From assembly GCF_030409795.1 (NCBI RefSeq), contig NZ_JAUFQN010000019.1, positions 496,001-560,000 on the forward strand: a stretch of 64,000 nucleotides of DNA, written 5' to 3'. The stretch is from Flavobacterium paronense (lineage in GTDB: Bacteria > Bacteroidota > Bacteroidia > Flavobacteriales > Flavobacteriaceae). Position numbers and translations under genes: made by a program. Every line of letters begins with the position of its first letter. Position 1 is the stretch's first letter. This document shows positions 15,482 through 24,177 of this stretch, piece by piece. Below the pieces are notes generated by a model. It was not told the DNA's origin and did not search any database. It saw only the letters and a list, made by a program, of their open reading frames with translations.

Positions 15482-16915
15482 ATGAAAAAGCTGTTACTAT
15501 TGGGGTACATAATTTTACTTGGAGAAACAGCATTTTCTCAAGTGCAAATAGGCAATGACATAGATGGTAATGCGCTTTGTTATGGAGGCGGTACTGTTGC
15601 TCTGTCTCAAGATGGTTCAGTACTTGCTATTGGTGTTTCAAAACCACAAGTTGGTGATCAACCTAGAGGTGCCGTCCGTGTTTATAGGAAGTTTCTAAAT
15701 GCATGGGTTCAAATAGGCAATGACATCAATGGTTTTGCTCCGGCAGATGCTTTTGGGTATAGTCTTGATATTTCTGATGATGGTGCTATAGTAGCAATAG
15801 GAGCTTATGGTTATGGGAATCAGGGAGGAGCTGTGCAAATATTTCAAAATAACAATGATAATTGGGTACTGATGGGTTTTGGAATTGGTGGTGAAACCGC
15901 AGCAGGATATTCCGGAACAGCAATTAGTTTATCTTCAAACGGTACTATTGTTGCCATTGCCGCACCCGCAAATGCTGGTACTAATGGAGAAGGACTTTTG
16001 GGATGTGTCCGAGTGTATCAATTCACTAATGGCGAATGGTACAAAATAGGAAATAATATCTATGGTGAAGCAGCCGGAGATTACTCAGGAGCTAGTGTCT
16101 CGTTGTCATCCGACGGTTCAAAAGTGGCCATTGGCGCTCCTTTTAATGACGGAAACGGAGTTGATTCTGGTCACGTTAGAGTGTATCAAAACCTAAATGG
16201 GAATTGGGTTCAACAAGGTAATGATATTAATGGTGAAGCGGCCAATGATTATTCAGGGAATTTTATTTCACTTTCTGCAAATGGGAGTATAATCGCTATT
16301 GGAGCAGAACGAAATGATAATGTAGTTGGACTTAACAATGGACATGTTCGGGTTTATCAATATAGTTCTACTGTTTGGACACAAATAGGTAGCGACATCA
16401 ACGGAGTTTACAAAGCATCACTATCTGCAAATGGACAAATATTGGCAACGGGTTCGCCTAATAGTTTTGAGAATGGAAGTTTTGGTACTGCAAAAATTTA
16501 TAAAAACGTTTCTAACAACTGGGTACAATTAGGAACTAACATAGTTGGTGAGAATCCAAACGATTATTCCACATCTAGTATGAATTTATCTCAGGATGGA
16601 GGAACAATTGCAATCGCAGCTAATAACAATAATGTATATGGACATGTTAGAGTATATAATCTAACACCATTATTAGCAACGAATAGTTTGGTAAAAAATA
16701 ATGTTGCCATATTTCCGAATCCGGCTCAATATTATTTTGAATTGAATGGAGACCAAACCATCAAAAGTGTACAAATCTATTCTATGCTTGGGCAATTAGT
16801 AAAAACGTTTGAGCAACAAAATCAATATCCCATTTCAGATTTAACAAAAGGCACTTACACAGTAAAAATTGCAACATCTGAAGGGATTTCAAATAAAAAA
16901 TTACTAATAGAATAA
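15482..16915 (+). CDS. T9SS-exported integrin-alpha/FG-GAP-like propeller protein
   Basis: 477 residues. A signal peptide (MKKLLLLGYIILLGETAFSQ) is followed by about seven repeats of the form VSLSSDGSKVAIGAPFNDG, then SGHVRVYQ, then WVQIGNDINGEA. This is the FG-GAP/integrin-alpha-like propeller pattern. A T9SS type A sorting domain ends the protein (FPNPAQYYFEL, IYSMLGQLVKTF). Its sorting domain plus the 33-codon ORF right after it parallel the 5564/7178 arrangement, although the passengers differ. It starts 14 bp after 13848 and so is probably under array E. Confidence 0.82.
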   Translation: MKKLLLLGYIILLGETAFSQVQIGNDIDGNALCYGGGTVALSQDGSVLAIGVSKPQVGDQPRGAVRVYRKFLNAWVQIGNDINGFAPADAFGYSLDISDDGAIVAIGAYGYGNQGGAVQIFQNNNDNWVLMGFGIGGETAAGYSGTAISLSSNGTIVAIAAPANAGTNGEGLLGCVRVYQFTNGEWYKIGNNIYGEAAGDYSGASVSLSSDGSKVAIGAPFNDGNGVDSGHVRVYQNLNGNWVQQGNDINGEAANDYSGNFISLSANGSIIAIGAERNDNVVGLNNGHVRVYQYSSTVWTQIGSDINGVYKASLSANGQILATGSPNSFENGSFGTAKIYKNVSNNWVQLGTNIVGENPNDYSTSSMNLSQDGGTIAIAANNNNVYGHVRVYNLTPLLATNSLVKNNVAIFPNPAQYYFELNGDQTIKSVQIYSMLGQLVKTFEQQNQYPISDLTKGTYTVKIATSEGISNKKLLIE

Positions 16916-16918
16916 GCT

Positions 16919-17020
16919 ATGAAATACCTACTTTCAACAGCAGAAAAATACCGATTAGAAATTCTGCTGATAATAATATATTCTCTAATACTAGTTAGTC
17001 TGTTTTTGGTTTTAAGCTAG
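16919..17020 (+). CDS. 33-residue single-helix membrane peptide, copy 2
   Basis: ATG 3 bp after the stop of 15482, the same offset as the copy at 7178. The first 16 residues (MKYLLSTAEKYRLEIL) are identical to copy 1. The hydrophobic helix differs at about five positions but keeps its character, and it ends VSLFLVLS in both. The stop codon TAG lies in the 5' arm of a hairpin, again as in copy 1. A membrane location is predicted and the function is unknown. Fine-scale conservation of both frame and position argues that it is translated. Confidence 0.65.
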   Translation: MKYLLSTAEKYRLEILLIIIYSLILVSLFLVLS

Positions 17021-17046
17021 GGGATGGCTTTCATCCTCTAGTTTAA
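17012..17046 (+). terminator. Hairpin over the stop codon of the 16919 peptide
   Basis: CTAGGGGATG (17017-17026) pairs with CATCCTCTAG (17032-17041) with one G-U, and the stem extends to about 15 pairs using flanking bases. It matches in placement the hairpin at 7272-7304. No T tract follows and the next gene starts 17 bp later, so it may attenuate rather than end transcription. Confidence 0.5.
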
Positions 17047-17062
17047 TTTATTCAATAAAAAT

Positions 17063-18085
17063 ATGAAACGATATTTCTTAATTTTTACTTTTTTCATAGT
17101 GAGTATTGCATCAGCTCAAGTCGGAATTGGTACTACAACTCCAGATGCTTCTTCTATCTTAGACGTTAAATCCACAGCAGCAGGATTTTTACCACCCAGA
17201 ATGACAACCGCTCAACGTAATGCAATTGTTTCTCCTGCGATAGGGTTAACGATTTATAATACCTCCATAAATTGTGTCGAATGGTGGAATGGCTCCTTAT
17301 GGTATAACGCTTGTGGAACCACATTTTTAGCATCCATCCCAAGCAATCCTTTGTGCGTCGGGAAAACCATTTCAAAAACGCCTTGCAGTATGGTAGCTGG
17401 AGCAACAGTAAACGATGATTCAACAACACCTTTAGGAGTTGAATATGATTGGTCAAATGCAACAAACAGTACTATGGGAATAGGCTTAGGCGCAACGACA
17501 AATACCAGAGCTTTGGTTGAAATAGGAGGACAATGTTGGTGCCGGTATAATGCCGATATTGCTAATACTAATTTAACCGCCTTTACCAATACTCCCACTT
17601 CGGCTTGGAGCGGCTATTATAACAATGCTTCTTCAGAGTTAGCCGCGAATGAAGGCAAATTATACCAATGGACAGCTGCTATGCAAGGAGCCATTTTAGA
17701 GCGTTCACAAGGAGTTTGTCCAGCGGGATTTCACATCCCAAGTGATTGTGAGTGGATGTATCTCGAAAGTGTATTAGGTATGTCAGTTGCTGATATGCAA
17801 GGTTCATTTTTTAGAAACACTGGTTCAGTTGGCTCCGATTTAAGTTCTTTGACTAGTAGTGGAACAAATGCCTCTGGGCTTACGGCTTTGTTGACAGGTT
17901 ACAAAGACAATACAGGATCTTTTAATTTTGTTAGTCGCGCATCAGGCGGTTATTGGTGGTCTTCAACAGAATCAAGTGCAACAACTGTTGTGCATCGAGG
18001 AATAGATAACAGTAATACAGGTAGTAGTAGAAATCCAAATGTTGCCAAAGCACAAGCTTTTTGTTTACGTTGTATTAAAGATTAA
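17063..18085 (+). CDS. Secreted FISUMP-domain protein
   Basis: 340 residues. A signal peptide (MKRYFLIFTFFIVSIASAQ) precedes VGIGTTTPDASSILDVKSTA, the start typical of Bacteroidota tail-fibre-like or surface proteins, then FLPPRMTTAQRNAI. From about residue 150 there is a FISUMP (Fibrobacter major paralogous) domain: GGQCWCRYN, CPAGFHIPSDCEWMYLES, GYWWSSTESS and a final CLRCIKD. It lacks a T9SS sorting domain. It lies 42 bp after the 16919 peptide and ends with a strong terminator, so it is probably the last gene of the 13848 transcript. Confidence 0.8.
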   Translation: MKRYFLIFTFFIVSIASAQVGIGTTTPDASSILDVKSTAAGFLPPRMTTAQRNAIVSPAIGLTIYNTSINCVEWWNGSLWYNACGTTFLASIPSNPLCVGKTISKTPCSMVAGATVNDDSTTPLGVEYDWSNATNSTMGIGLGATTNTRALVEIGGQCWCRYNADIANTNLTAFTNTPTSAWSGYYNNASSELAANEGKLYQWTAAMQGAILERSQGVCPAGFHIPSDCEWMYLESVLGMSVADMQGSFFRNTGSVGSDLSSLTSSGTNASGLTALLTGYKDNTGSFNFVSRASGGYWWSSTESSATTVVHRGIDNSNTGSSRNPNVAKAQAFCLRCIKD

Positions 18086-18105
18086 TGAATAAGTAGTTTT
18101 TTTTG

Positions 18106-18141
18106 AACCTTTTGGAAGTACTGTTTCCAAAAGGTTTTTTT
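18106..18141 (+). terminator. Strong intrinsic terminator after FISUMP gene
   Basis: AACCTTTTGGAA (18106-18117) and TTCCAAAAGGTT (18125-18136) form a perfect 12-bp stem with a 7-base loop, followed by a T run to 18141. Confidence 0.9.
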
Positions 18142-18212
18142 GTATTTTAGCCAATGCAAAATTGGTCTATGAAATTGAAGATTCACGAACACCAAAAAAC
18201 AATCATTAAATT

Positions 18213-18893
18213 GTGAGTAAAAACATCATTATCACAGGAACTTCACGTGGCATCGGATTTGAGCTGGCTATACAGTTTGCTGAAGCGGGTCATCAGGTTT
18301 TAGCCATTTCACGCAAAACTCCGCAAGCTTTGTTAGGAAATGAAAATATCACCTCCCTTTCCGTTGATTTATCCAATGAAGCTGAATTAATTAAGGTACA
18401 AGATTTTCTAAATCAAACGTGGAAGAGTGTAGATGTTATCATCCACAACGCAGGAAGTTTGATAAACAAACCATTTGGACAAACTACACAAGAGGATTTC
18501 GAGAATGTTTATAAAGTCAATGTTTTTGGTGTTGCTAATCTTACTAGAATTTGCTTGCCCTATCTTCAAAAAGGAAGTCATGTAGTTTCAATAAGTTCAA
18601 TGGGCGGAATTCAAGGCAGTATGAAATTTGCCGGATTATCAGCTTACAGTTCAAGTAAAGGAGCTGTCATTACATTATCTGAATTGTTGGCTGAAGAATA
18701 CAAAGAGCAAGGAATTGCATTCAATGTTTTAGCTCTTGGAGCCGTAAATACTGAAATGTTACAAGAAGCTTTTCCTGGTTATGAAGCTCCGATTTCTGCA
18801 AAGGAAATGGCGGATTATATTTTTAATTTTGCCTTAACTGGAAACAAATACCATAACGGAAAAATAATTCAGGTATCCTCTTCAACGCCCTAA
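18213..18893 (+). CDS. Short-chain dehydrogenase/reductase
   Basis: 226 residues. The N-terminal Rossmann motif is TGTSRGIGFELA. NNAG appears as HNAG at about residue 73, and the catalytic Tyr and Lys are in AYSSSKGAV, with SISSMGG supplying the catalytic Ser region. Classical SDR enzymes reduce or oxidise a carbonyl or alcohol with NAD(P)H; the substrate cannot be read. The start is GTG at 18213, since no ATG is available before the Rossmann motif. The next gene begins 2 bp after its stop. Confidence 0.87.
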   Translation: MSKNIIITGTSRGIGFELAIQFAEAGHQVLAISRKTPQALLGNENITSLSVDLSNEAELIKVQDFLNQTWKSVDVIIHNAGSLINKPFGQTTQEDFENVYKVNVFGVANLTRICLPYLQKGSHVVSISSMGGIQGSMKFAGLSAYSSSKGAVITLSELLAEEYKEQGIAFNVLALGAVNTEMLQEAFPGYEAPISAKEMADYIFNFALTGNKYHNGKIIQVSSSTP

Positions 18894-18895
18894 TT

Positions 18896-19498
18896 TTGAG
18901 TGACGTTTTATCCAAATATTTACCTGAACATGCAGTGTTATCTTGTTTTGAATTAATCAAGGAAAACAATGTGCATCTTAAAATAGTTAACGAACGACAA
19001 ACACGTCATGGCGATTACAGAAGAGCTGTTGGCGGAAAACACGAAATCACCGTTAATGCCAATTTGAATAAATACCGATTTCTAATTACGTTGGTTCATG
19101 AAATTTCGCATTTGGTTGCTTATGAAAAATATGGTCGGTTTATAAAACCACATGGCAACGAATGGAAAATTACGTTTCAGCGTTTGATGGTTCCGTTTAT
19201 TAGACCTGAAATTTTTCCACATTCGGTCTTACCTTTGGTTGCGAATCACTTCAGAAACCCAACGGCCAGTAGTGATACCGATGCCCGATTGGCTTTCGCC
19301 CTAAAGCAATTTGACGAACGAAAACCAGATGTTCATTTTATACACGAAGTGCCAAGCGGCAGTATGTTTCGAATAAAAAATGGTAGAATCTTTCAGAAGA
19401 AAGGCTTACGCGTAAAACGTTATGAATGTTTGGAAGTTAAAACGGGAAGACTTTTTTTGTTTAATGCTAATGCTGAGGTTGAAATTTTGCCAGGTTAA
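18896..19498 (+). CDS. SprT-like zinc metalloprotease-family protein
   Basis: 200 residues. The zinc-binding motif is HEISH (68-72), with a probable third ligand in KPHGNEWK (His86). This is the SprT-like family arrangement, and the family includes DNA-protein crosslink proteases in other organisms. The C-terminus has a basic region (KKGLRVKRYECLEV) in place of the zinc ribbon common in relatives. The start is TTG at 18896, 2 bp after the SDR stop, so translation is probably coupled to the upstream gene. Confidence 0.8.
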   Translation: MSDVLSKYLPEHAVLSCFELIKENNVHLKIVNERQTRHGDYRRAVGGKHEITVNANLNKYRFLITLVHEISHLVAYEKYGRFIKPHGNEWKITFQRLMVPFIRPEIFPHSVLPLVANHFRNPTASSDTDARLAFALKQFDERKPDVHFIHEVPSGSMFRIKNGRIFQKKGLRVKRYECLEVKTGRLFLFNANAEVEILPG

Positions 19499-19550
19499 TA
19501 GTTTAAAAAACGCAGCAACTTAGTACCTTAGCGCCTTAGTTATTTTTAAA

Positions 19551-20612
19551 ATGAATAAAAACTATTACGCAATATTAATGGCTGGCGGGGTTGGTTCTCG
19601 ATTTTGGCCAGTAAGTACAACTGAGTTTCCAAAGCAATTTCACGATATGTTAGGAGCCGGAAGTACTTTGATTCAAAAGACTTTTAGTCGTTTATCTAAA
19701 ATAATTCCACCCGAAAATATTTTTATATTAACCAACGAAAGCTATAATGACTTGGTGCTAGAGCAATTGCCAATGGTAAAACAAGCGCAAGTGTTATTAG
19801 AACCTGCCATGCGAAATACAGCACCCTGTATTTTATATGCCTCCTTAAAGATTCAAAAGCAAAACCCTGAGGCTCTAATGGTTGTAGCGCCAAGCGATCA
19901 CTGGATTGAAGACGAAGCTGCTTTTTCAAAAAATTTACAACAGTGTTTCGACTTTTGCCAAAAAGAAAATGCCTTACTTACATTAGGAATTCAACCCACT
20001 TTTCCAAATACTGGTTTTGGTTATATCGAGTATGATAAATCAGATGTAAATCCAATTAAGAAAGTGAATCAGTTCAGAGAAAAACCAGATTATGAAACGG
20101 CAAAAGGCTTTCTTGAAGCTGGAAATTTCCTTTGGAATGGCGGTATCTTTATCTGGAGTGTAAAATCGATTACTGAAGCATTTGAGAAGTTTCAACCCCA
20201 AATGAATGAGCTGTTTCAGCAAGGTTTGGAAAGTTATAATACAGAAAGCGAAAAACAGTTCATCCAAAACAATTACGAAAAAGCAGAAAACGTTTCGATT
20301 GATTATGCTGTGATGGAAAAGGCAAAAAATGTATTTGTTTTACCCGCCACTTTTGACTGGAATGACTTGGGAACTTGGGGGCAACTTCATGAAAAGTTAG
20401 ATAAAGATGATCAAAACAATGGTGTTATCAACGCAAAAGTAGTAATGGAAAACGCTTCAAATAATATAGTACGGTCAGATGCAAACAAGCTAATTGTGAT
20501 AGATGGTTTGAACGATTATATTATTGTAGACAAAGAGGGTGTTTTGTTGATTTATCCAAAAAGCAAAGAACAAGACATTAAGCGAATTACGGCTTTGGCC
20601 AATAAATTATAA
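19551..20612 (+). CDS. manC: Mannose-1-phosphate guanylyltransferase
   Basis: 353 residues. It makes GDP-mannose from mannose-1-phosphate and GTP for polysaccharide and glycoprotein synthesis. The nucleotidyltransferase signature is AGGVGSRFWPVSTTEFPKQF at the N-terminus, with VAPSDHWI (PSDH), FREKPD and NFLWNGGIFIW further in. The length corresponds to the single-function enzyme without the C-terminal isomerase domain. A terminator follows. The leader (19500-19550) has a low-complexity phrase of the type discussed in the findings. Confidence 0.93.
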   Translation: MNKNYYAILMAGGVGSRFWPVSTTEFPKQFHDMLGAGSTLIQKTFSRLSKIIPPENIFILTNESYNDLVLEQLPMVKQAQVLLEPAMRNTAPCILYASLKIQKQNPEALMVVAPSDHWIEDEAAFSKNLQQCFDFCQKENALLTLGIQPTFPNTGFGYIEYDKSDVNPIKKVNQFREKPDYETAKGFLEAGNFLWNGGIFIWSVKSITEAFEKFQPQMNELFQQGLESYNTESEKQFIQNNYEKAENVSIDYAVMEKAKNVFVLPATFDWNDLGTWGQLHEKLDKDDQNNGVINAKVVMENASNNIVRSDANKLIVIDGLNDYIIVDKEGVLLIYPKSKEQDIKRITALANKL

Positions 20613-20620
20613 AAGAAAAC

Positions 20621-20641
20621 GAGCATTATTGCTCCTTTTTT
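20621..20641 (+). terminator. Short terminator hairpin after manC
   Basis: GAGCA (20621-20625) and TGCTC (20630-20634) with a 4-base loop, then a T run. It lies between convergent genes. Confidence 0.6.
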
Positions 20642-21405
20642 TATTCCTCTTTATTCTGTGCTTTCCTAATTTTTTTGAAAAGATTAGAGGAGTATACAAA
20701 GTCAACTATAGCTGCGTTATCTGTTTTGAATATTTCTTTTTTACTGCCTTCCCATGCCAATAATCCTTCTTTTAAAAATATAATTTTTTCTCCAATTTCC
20801 ATAACAGAATTCATGTCATGCGTGTTTACAACCGTTGTGATATTGTATTCTTGAGTGATTTCGTGAATCAAATTATCTATTAATATGGCTGTCTTTGGAT
20901 CAAGACCTGAATTTGGTTCGTCACAAAAAAGATATTTTGGATTGTTTACAATGGCTCTGGCAATGGCTACTCGTTTTTGCATTCCACCTGATAGTTCAGA
21001 CGGCATTTTATTATTGGCATTTTCTAAATTAACTCTGTTGATTACAAAATTTACACGTTCTTTAATTTCTTCAGCTGATTTTTTACTAAACATTTTCAAC
21101 GGAAAACCCACATTTTCTTCAACTGTCATGCTGTCAAAAAGGGCGCTTCCTTGAAATACCATACCAATTTCGGTACGTAATTCTCGTTTCTCAGCATCAG
21201 AAAGCAGCGTGTATATTCTACCATCAAAAGCAATGGTTCCTTTATCCGGAGTATGAATTCCGAGCAAACTTTTTAGCAAAACTGTTTTTCCCGAACCACT
21301 CTGACCAATAATAAGATTCGTTTTTCCTGTATCAAAAGTCGTTGTAATTCCTTTTAAAACTTTAGAATCGCCAAATGATTTTTCGAGATTTTTTACTTCT
21401 ATCAT
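20641..21405 (-). CDS. mlaF: Mla-type ABC transporter ATP-binding protein
   Basis: 254 residues from the ATG at 21405. The frame is open to 21465, but only this start gives the usual ABC beginning (MIEVKNLEKSFGD), and its A overlaps the TAA of the upstream gene (TAATG), a mark of translational coupling. Walker A is GQSGSGKTVLL, the signature LSGGMQKRVAIARA and Walker B YLFCDEPNSGLD, followed by the switch His in VVNTHDM. Together with the permease at 21405-22151 it forms the inner-membrane core of a lipid transporter of the Mla/Ttg2 type. An MlaD-like substrate-binding gene is not adjacent. Confidence 0.88.
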   Translation of the reverse strand: MIEVKNLEKSFGDSKVLKGITTTFDTGKTNLIIGQSGSGKTVLLKSLLGIHTPDKGTIAFDGRIYTLLSDAEKRELRTEIGMVFQGSALFDSMTVEENVGFPLKMFSKKSAEEIKERVNFVINRVNLENANNKMPSELSGGMQKRVAIARAIVNNPKYLFCDEPNSGLDPKTAILIDNLIHEITQEYNITTVVNTHDMNSVMEIGEKIIFLKEGLLAWEGSKKEIFKTDNAAIVDFVYSSNLFKKIRKAQNKEE

Positions 21406-22151
21406 TAGGTCAAAAGTAATTGCGTTAATATATAATTCACTAAAATTATGGTAACCGATGTCCAAACAAAAGATACAGTACTTGCTTTACCAACTTCAAG
21501 CGCACCGCCTTTCATATAATAACCATGAAATGATGGGATCGTTGCTAAAATCAAAGCAAAAACAAAGGTTTTTATAAAAGCATAAGTGATGTGAAAAGGA
21601 ATGAACTCTTTTTGTAAACCACTAATAAAATCAGTACTGTTTCCAAAACCGCCATAGACACTTGCTATAAAACCACCAGCAATTCCTAAAAACATGGCAA
21701 TTCCAATCAAAAAAGGATAAAGTAGCAAGGCCATTAATTTTGGAAAAACTAAATAGTTCAACGAGTTTACACCCATTACTTCGAGTGCATCAATTTGTTC
21801 TGTAACTCGCATAGTTCCTATACTTGAAGTAATAAAAGAACCCATTTTTCCAGCCATAATGATAGAAATAAAAGTAGGCGCAAATTCTAGAATTATCGAT
21901 TGTCTTGTGGCAAAACCGATTAAATATTTTGGAATTAGTGGATTGGTTAAATTCAATGCGGTTTGAATGGCTACAACGCCACCCACAAAAAAGGAAATGA
22001 AGGCCACTATCCCAAGGGAACCTATTATTAAATCATCTACTTCTTTGAAAATTAAAGTTCTCATGACAGACCATTTTGTAGGCTTCCTGAAAATTTCAGC
22101 AATCATAAGGAAATATTTTCCTATTTGCGATAAATAGCGTACTAGCATCAT
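21405..22151 (-). CDS. mlaE: MlaE-family ABC transporter permease
   Basis: 248 residues with about five membrane segments. The MlaE family pattern includes GVVAIQTALNL, an EFAPTFISIIMAGKMGS segment and MRVTEQIDALEVMGVNSLNYL. It pairs with the ATPase encoded immediately downstream through a one-base overlap. A -7 box on the minus strand (TATTTTTG at 22168-22175) lies just before the start. Family members move phospholipids between membranes and the direction is debated. Confidence 0.9.
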   Translation of the reverse strand: MMLVRYLSQIGKYFLMIAEIFRKPTKWSVMRTLIFKEVDDLIIGSLGIVAFISFFVGGVVAIQTALNLTNPLIPKYLIGFATRQSIILEFAPTFISIIMAGKMGSFITSSIGTMRVTEQIDALEVMGVNSLNYLVFPKLMALLLYPFLIGIAMFLGIAGGFIASVYGGFGNSTDFISGLQKEFIPFHITYAFIKTFVFALILATIPSFHGYYMKGGALEVGKASTVSFVWTSVTIILVNYILTQLLLT

Positions 22152-22167
22152 AGCATTTAAATATGGT

Positions 22168-22175
22168 CAAAAATA
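22168..22175 (-). promoter_or_regulatory. -7 box TATTTTTG before mlaE
   Basis: A perfect TAnnTTTG match reading the minus strand, 16 bp upstream of the start codon and next to the tandem phrase at 22179-22210. Confidence 0.5.
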
Positions 22176-22218
22176 ACTATAAGTTATGAGTTATAAGTTA
22201 TGAGTTGTTAGTTTTAGT

Positions 22219-23067
22219 TTAAAACAGTTTCTCACGCATTTTTTTTAAACGATATTTTCTAATAAATTTTGCTTGTTCATCTGAAACCAAAAGTGGTTTT
22301 TTTCCCGATTTGGCTTTCCAAAATCCTTTGATATAATCAAAAAATAACAACGGCTTTTTTTTCATCATCGCCAATTTTGCCGAAGCAATAGTAGTAATTA
22401 GAAAGCCATAGCCCAAACTATAAAAGGCTTCACCTTGTTTGTAGCGTGCTGTTTTATTATAGTTTGCGCCGGTTGGTTTCAGATGTTTGACTTTTAAACT
22501 TTTATCGGTGACAACCTTCCAATTATAAAATTTACAAAGCAATTCATCAACAGTGTCCCAACCCATAGCAGGTTTTAAACCGTCAATTTGCTTGAAACAT
22601 TCTTTTCTGTAAGCTTTGAAAGCACCACGAATATGATCTTTATCGGTCAGGTTTTCTAAAATCCAATCACCATTTTTTTCAATATAAGCAAAGCCACCAA
22701 CCATTCCAATTTTGTCATCTGATTTGAAATGTGAAATTATGGTTTCGAAATAATTGGGTGGGAAAATTAAATCGCCATCGGCTTTCACAATAATATCGTA
22801 ATTTTCATCTAAAGATTCTAATCCTTTTTGAAACGCCTGAATCACTTTACTACCGGGCAAATGGATTGCATCAGAGGTTTTATTTACTAACGAAATATAG
22901 GGATACTCTTTTGCGAAAGCTAAAACAACATCCTCGGTTTTATCCGTTGAATTGTCATTTACCACCACCATTTTATTTGGTTTAACGGTCTGTTGTACTA
23001 AAGATTGTAGGGTTAACGAAATAAATTTTTCCTCGTTGTGTGATGGAATGACGATGTAGTAGTTCAT
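22219..23067 (-). CDS. Family 2 glycosyltransferase
   Basis: 282 residues of the GT-A fold. The N-terminus is YYIVIPSHNEEKFISLTLQS, followed by VVVNDNSTDKTEDV (nucleotide-binding Asp) and VKADGDLIFP, which holds the DxD-like metal site. After that come HIRGAFKAYRKECF and GWDTVDELLCKF, consistent with a processive or single-addition GT2. The C-terminus is basic without a membrane helix. Acceptor and donor are unknown. It is separated from mlaE by a phrase repeat and so is probably transcribed on its own. Confidence 0.85.
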   Translation of the reverse strand: MNYYIVIPSHNEEKFISLTLQSLVQQTVKPNKMVVVNDNSTDKTEDVVLAFAKEYPYISLVNKTSDAIHLPGSKVIQAFQKGLESLDENYDIIVKADGDLIFPPNYFETIISHFKSDDKIGMVGGFAYIEKNGDWILENLTDKDHIRGAFKAYRKECFKQIDGLKPAMGWDTVDELLCKFYNWKVVTDKSLKVKHLKPTGANYNKTARYKQGEAFYSLGYGFLITTIASAKLAMMKKKPLLFFDYIKGFWKAKSGKKPLLVSDEQAKFIRKYRLKKMREKLF

Positions 23068-23110
23068 TATTGCCCGGGTTGATAGGGTAAAAATATAAAT
23101 TTGAAAGCAT

Positions 23111-23141
23111 AAAAAAAGGATTTCAGTTAAGAAATCCTTTT
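23111..23141 (-). terminator. Terminator of the WG-repeat gene
   Basis: AAAAGGATTTC (23114-23124) and GAAATCCTTTT (23131-23141) form an 11-bp stem. The A run at 23111-23117 is the T tract on the minus strand. Confidence 0.8.
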
Positions 23142-23172
23142 AATACTAATTATAACTATTTAACTATTCAAA

Positions 23173-23817
23173 CTATTCAGCATTGGCTAACTCTGTATTT
23201 TTCTTTTTATTTTTAGTGAAAGCTTCAATGGTGTCATAAATTACCGGAATAACTTCTTTACCTGTTTTATCGATAAATCCAAGTTTTTCTTTTCTGCTTT
23301 TTACTAAAGCCCAATTTTTTCTAACATCATCAAATTTCGAAACTTCTGTATATTTTAGTGGCACTACAATGTTTCCATCTTTATCAATAAATCCTTTTAG
23401 ACCTTGACTTTCAACAAGTATCCATTCTTTTGAAAAGTCACCAAATTTTCCGATTTTATCATAAATTGGCGGAACGATTTCTTTTCCTGATTCATTCATA
23501 AAGCCATATTTGCCATCTTTAACTATCATGGCCCAACCATCATTGTATTCATCATAATTATCAATAGTTTGATATTTTGGTTCAACAACAATTTTACCGC
23601 TTTTATCAACAAAACCATATAGGTTTTCAAGTTCAACTTTTGCCCAATTTGGATGCATCTTGTCGAAGTCTTCTATTGAATTATATTTTGGTGGAATAAC
23701 TTCAACACCAGATTCGTTTACAATCCCGAATTTTTCATCGGATTTAACAATAAATAATTTTTGACCGAATGAAAAAGTAAAAACAGTCAACATTGAATAG
23801 GTAAATAATTTTTTCAT
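23173..23817 (-). CDS. Secreted WG-repeat protein
   Basis: 214 residues. A signal peptide (about 1-18, MKKLFTYSMLTVFTFSFG) precedes five WG beta repeats of the form YGFVDKSGKIVVEPKYQTID, GFMNESGKEIVPPIYDKIG, GFIDKDGNIVVPLKYTEV and GFIDKTGKEVIPVIYDTI. WG repeats form beta structures in secreted or surface-exposed proteins; the ligand is unknown. It has no T9SS sorting domain. A terminator follows, and the 360 bp upstream contain no other gene. Confidence 0.85.
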   Translation of the reverse strand: MKKLFTYSMLTVFTFSFGQKLFIVKSDEKFGIVNESGVEVIPPKYNSIEDFDKMHPNWAKVELENLYGFVDKSGKIVVEPKYQTIDNYDEYNDGWAMIVKDGKYGFMNESGKEIVPPIYDKIGKFGDFSKEWILVESQGLKGFIDKDGNIVVPLKYTEVSKFDDVRKNWALVKSRKEKLGFIDKTGKEVIPVIYDTIEAFTKNKKKNTELANAE

Positions 23818-24177
23818 AATAATAGATTTTAGGGTTTTGTTTAATTACATGTCAAACATAATAATATTATCGATTAAAACACAAATAAAGTCGATGAAAT
23901 ACATGTTTTTGATAAAAAAGTAAGAAATACATATAAAATTACTTACAACAACAATGTTTTTTTTAAGCAAGATTTAAGCAATTTTAACACTGACTCTTAA
24001 CATAAATAATTAGATTTAATTTAATGATTTAACCTATTTTGGAAACAACCCATAAACATAGAATTGGATAGATCTGCAGCACAATCAAACTATGTACAGC
24101 TGCAAAATGCTACTTACAGCGCAAAAAAAAATCATCTTACTACAGATGATTTTACGTTATACTTAGAAATCGGAATA
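23818..24177. other. Intergenic region between two minus-strand genes
   Basis: 360 bp, very AT-rich, holding the presumed promoter of the WG-repeat gene and the terminator of the methyltransferase gene at its right end. TACAGC occurs at 24095 and 24115. I see no gene. Confidence 0.6.
24123..24153 (-). terminator. Terminator of the methyltransferase gene
   Basis: AAAATCATCT (24128-24137) and AGATGATTTT (24144-24153) form a perfect 10-bp stem with a 6-base loop. The A run from 24123 serves as T tract on the minus strand. Confidence 0.85.

Noticed and set aside
17166..17598. Antisense frames inside the FISUMP gene
   Set aside because: Overlap the recognisable FISUMP domain on the plus strand and have no family pattern.
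20641..21465. Longer start (21465) for the ATPase gene
   Set aside because: The extra 20 residues overlap the permease coding sequence, and the TAATG junction supports the start at 21405.
24061..24120. TACAGC direct repeats 20 bp apart
   Set aside because: Only two 6-bp copies, not in a 21-bp register, and in the 3' region of a gene instead of near a promoter.
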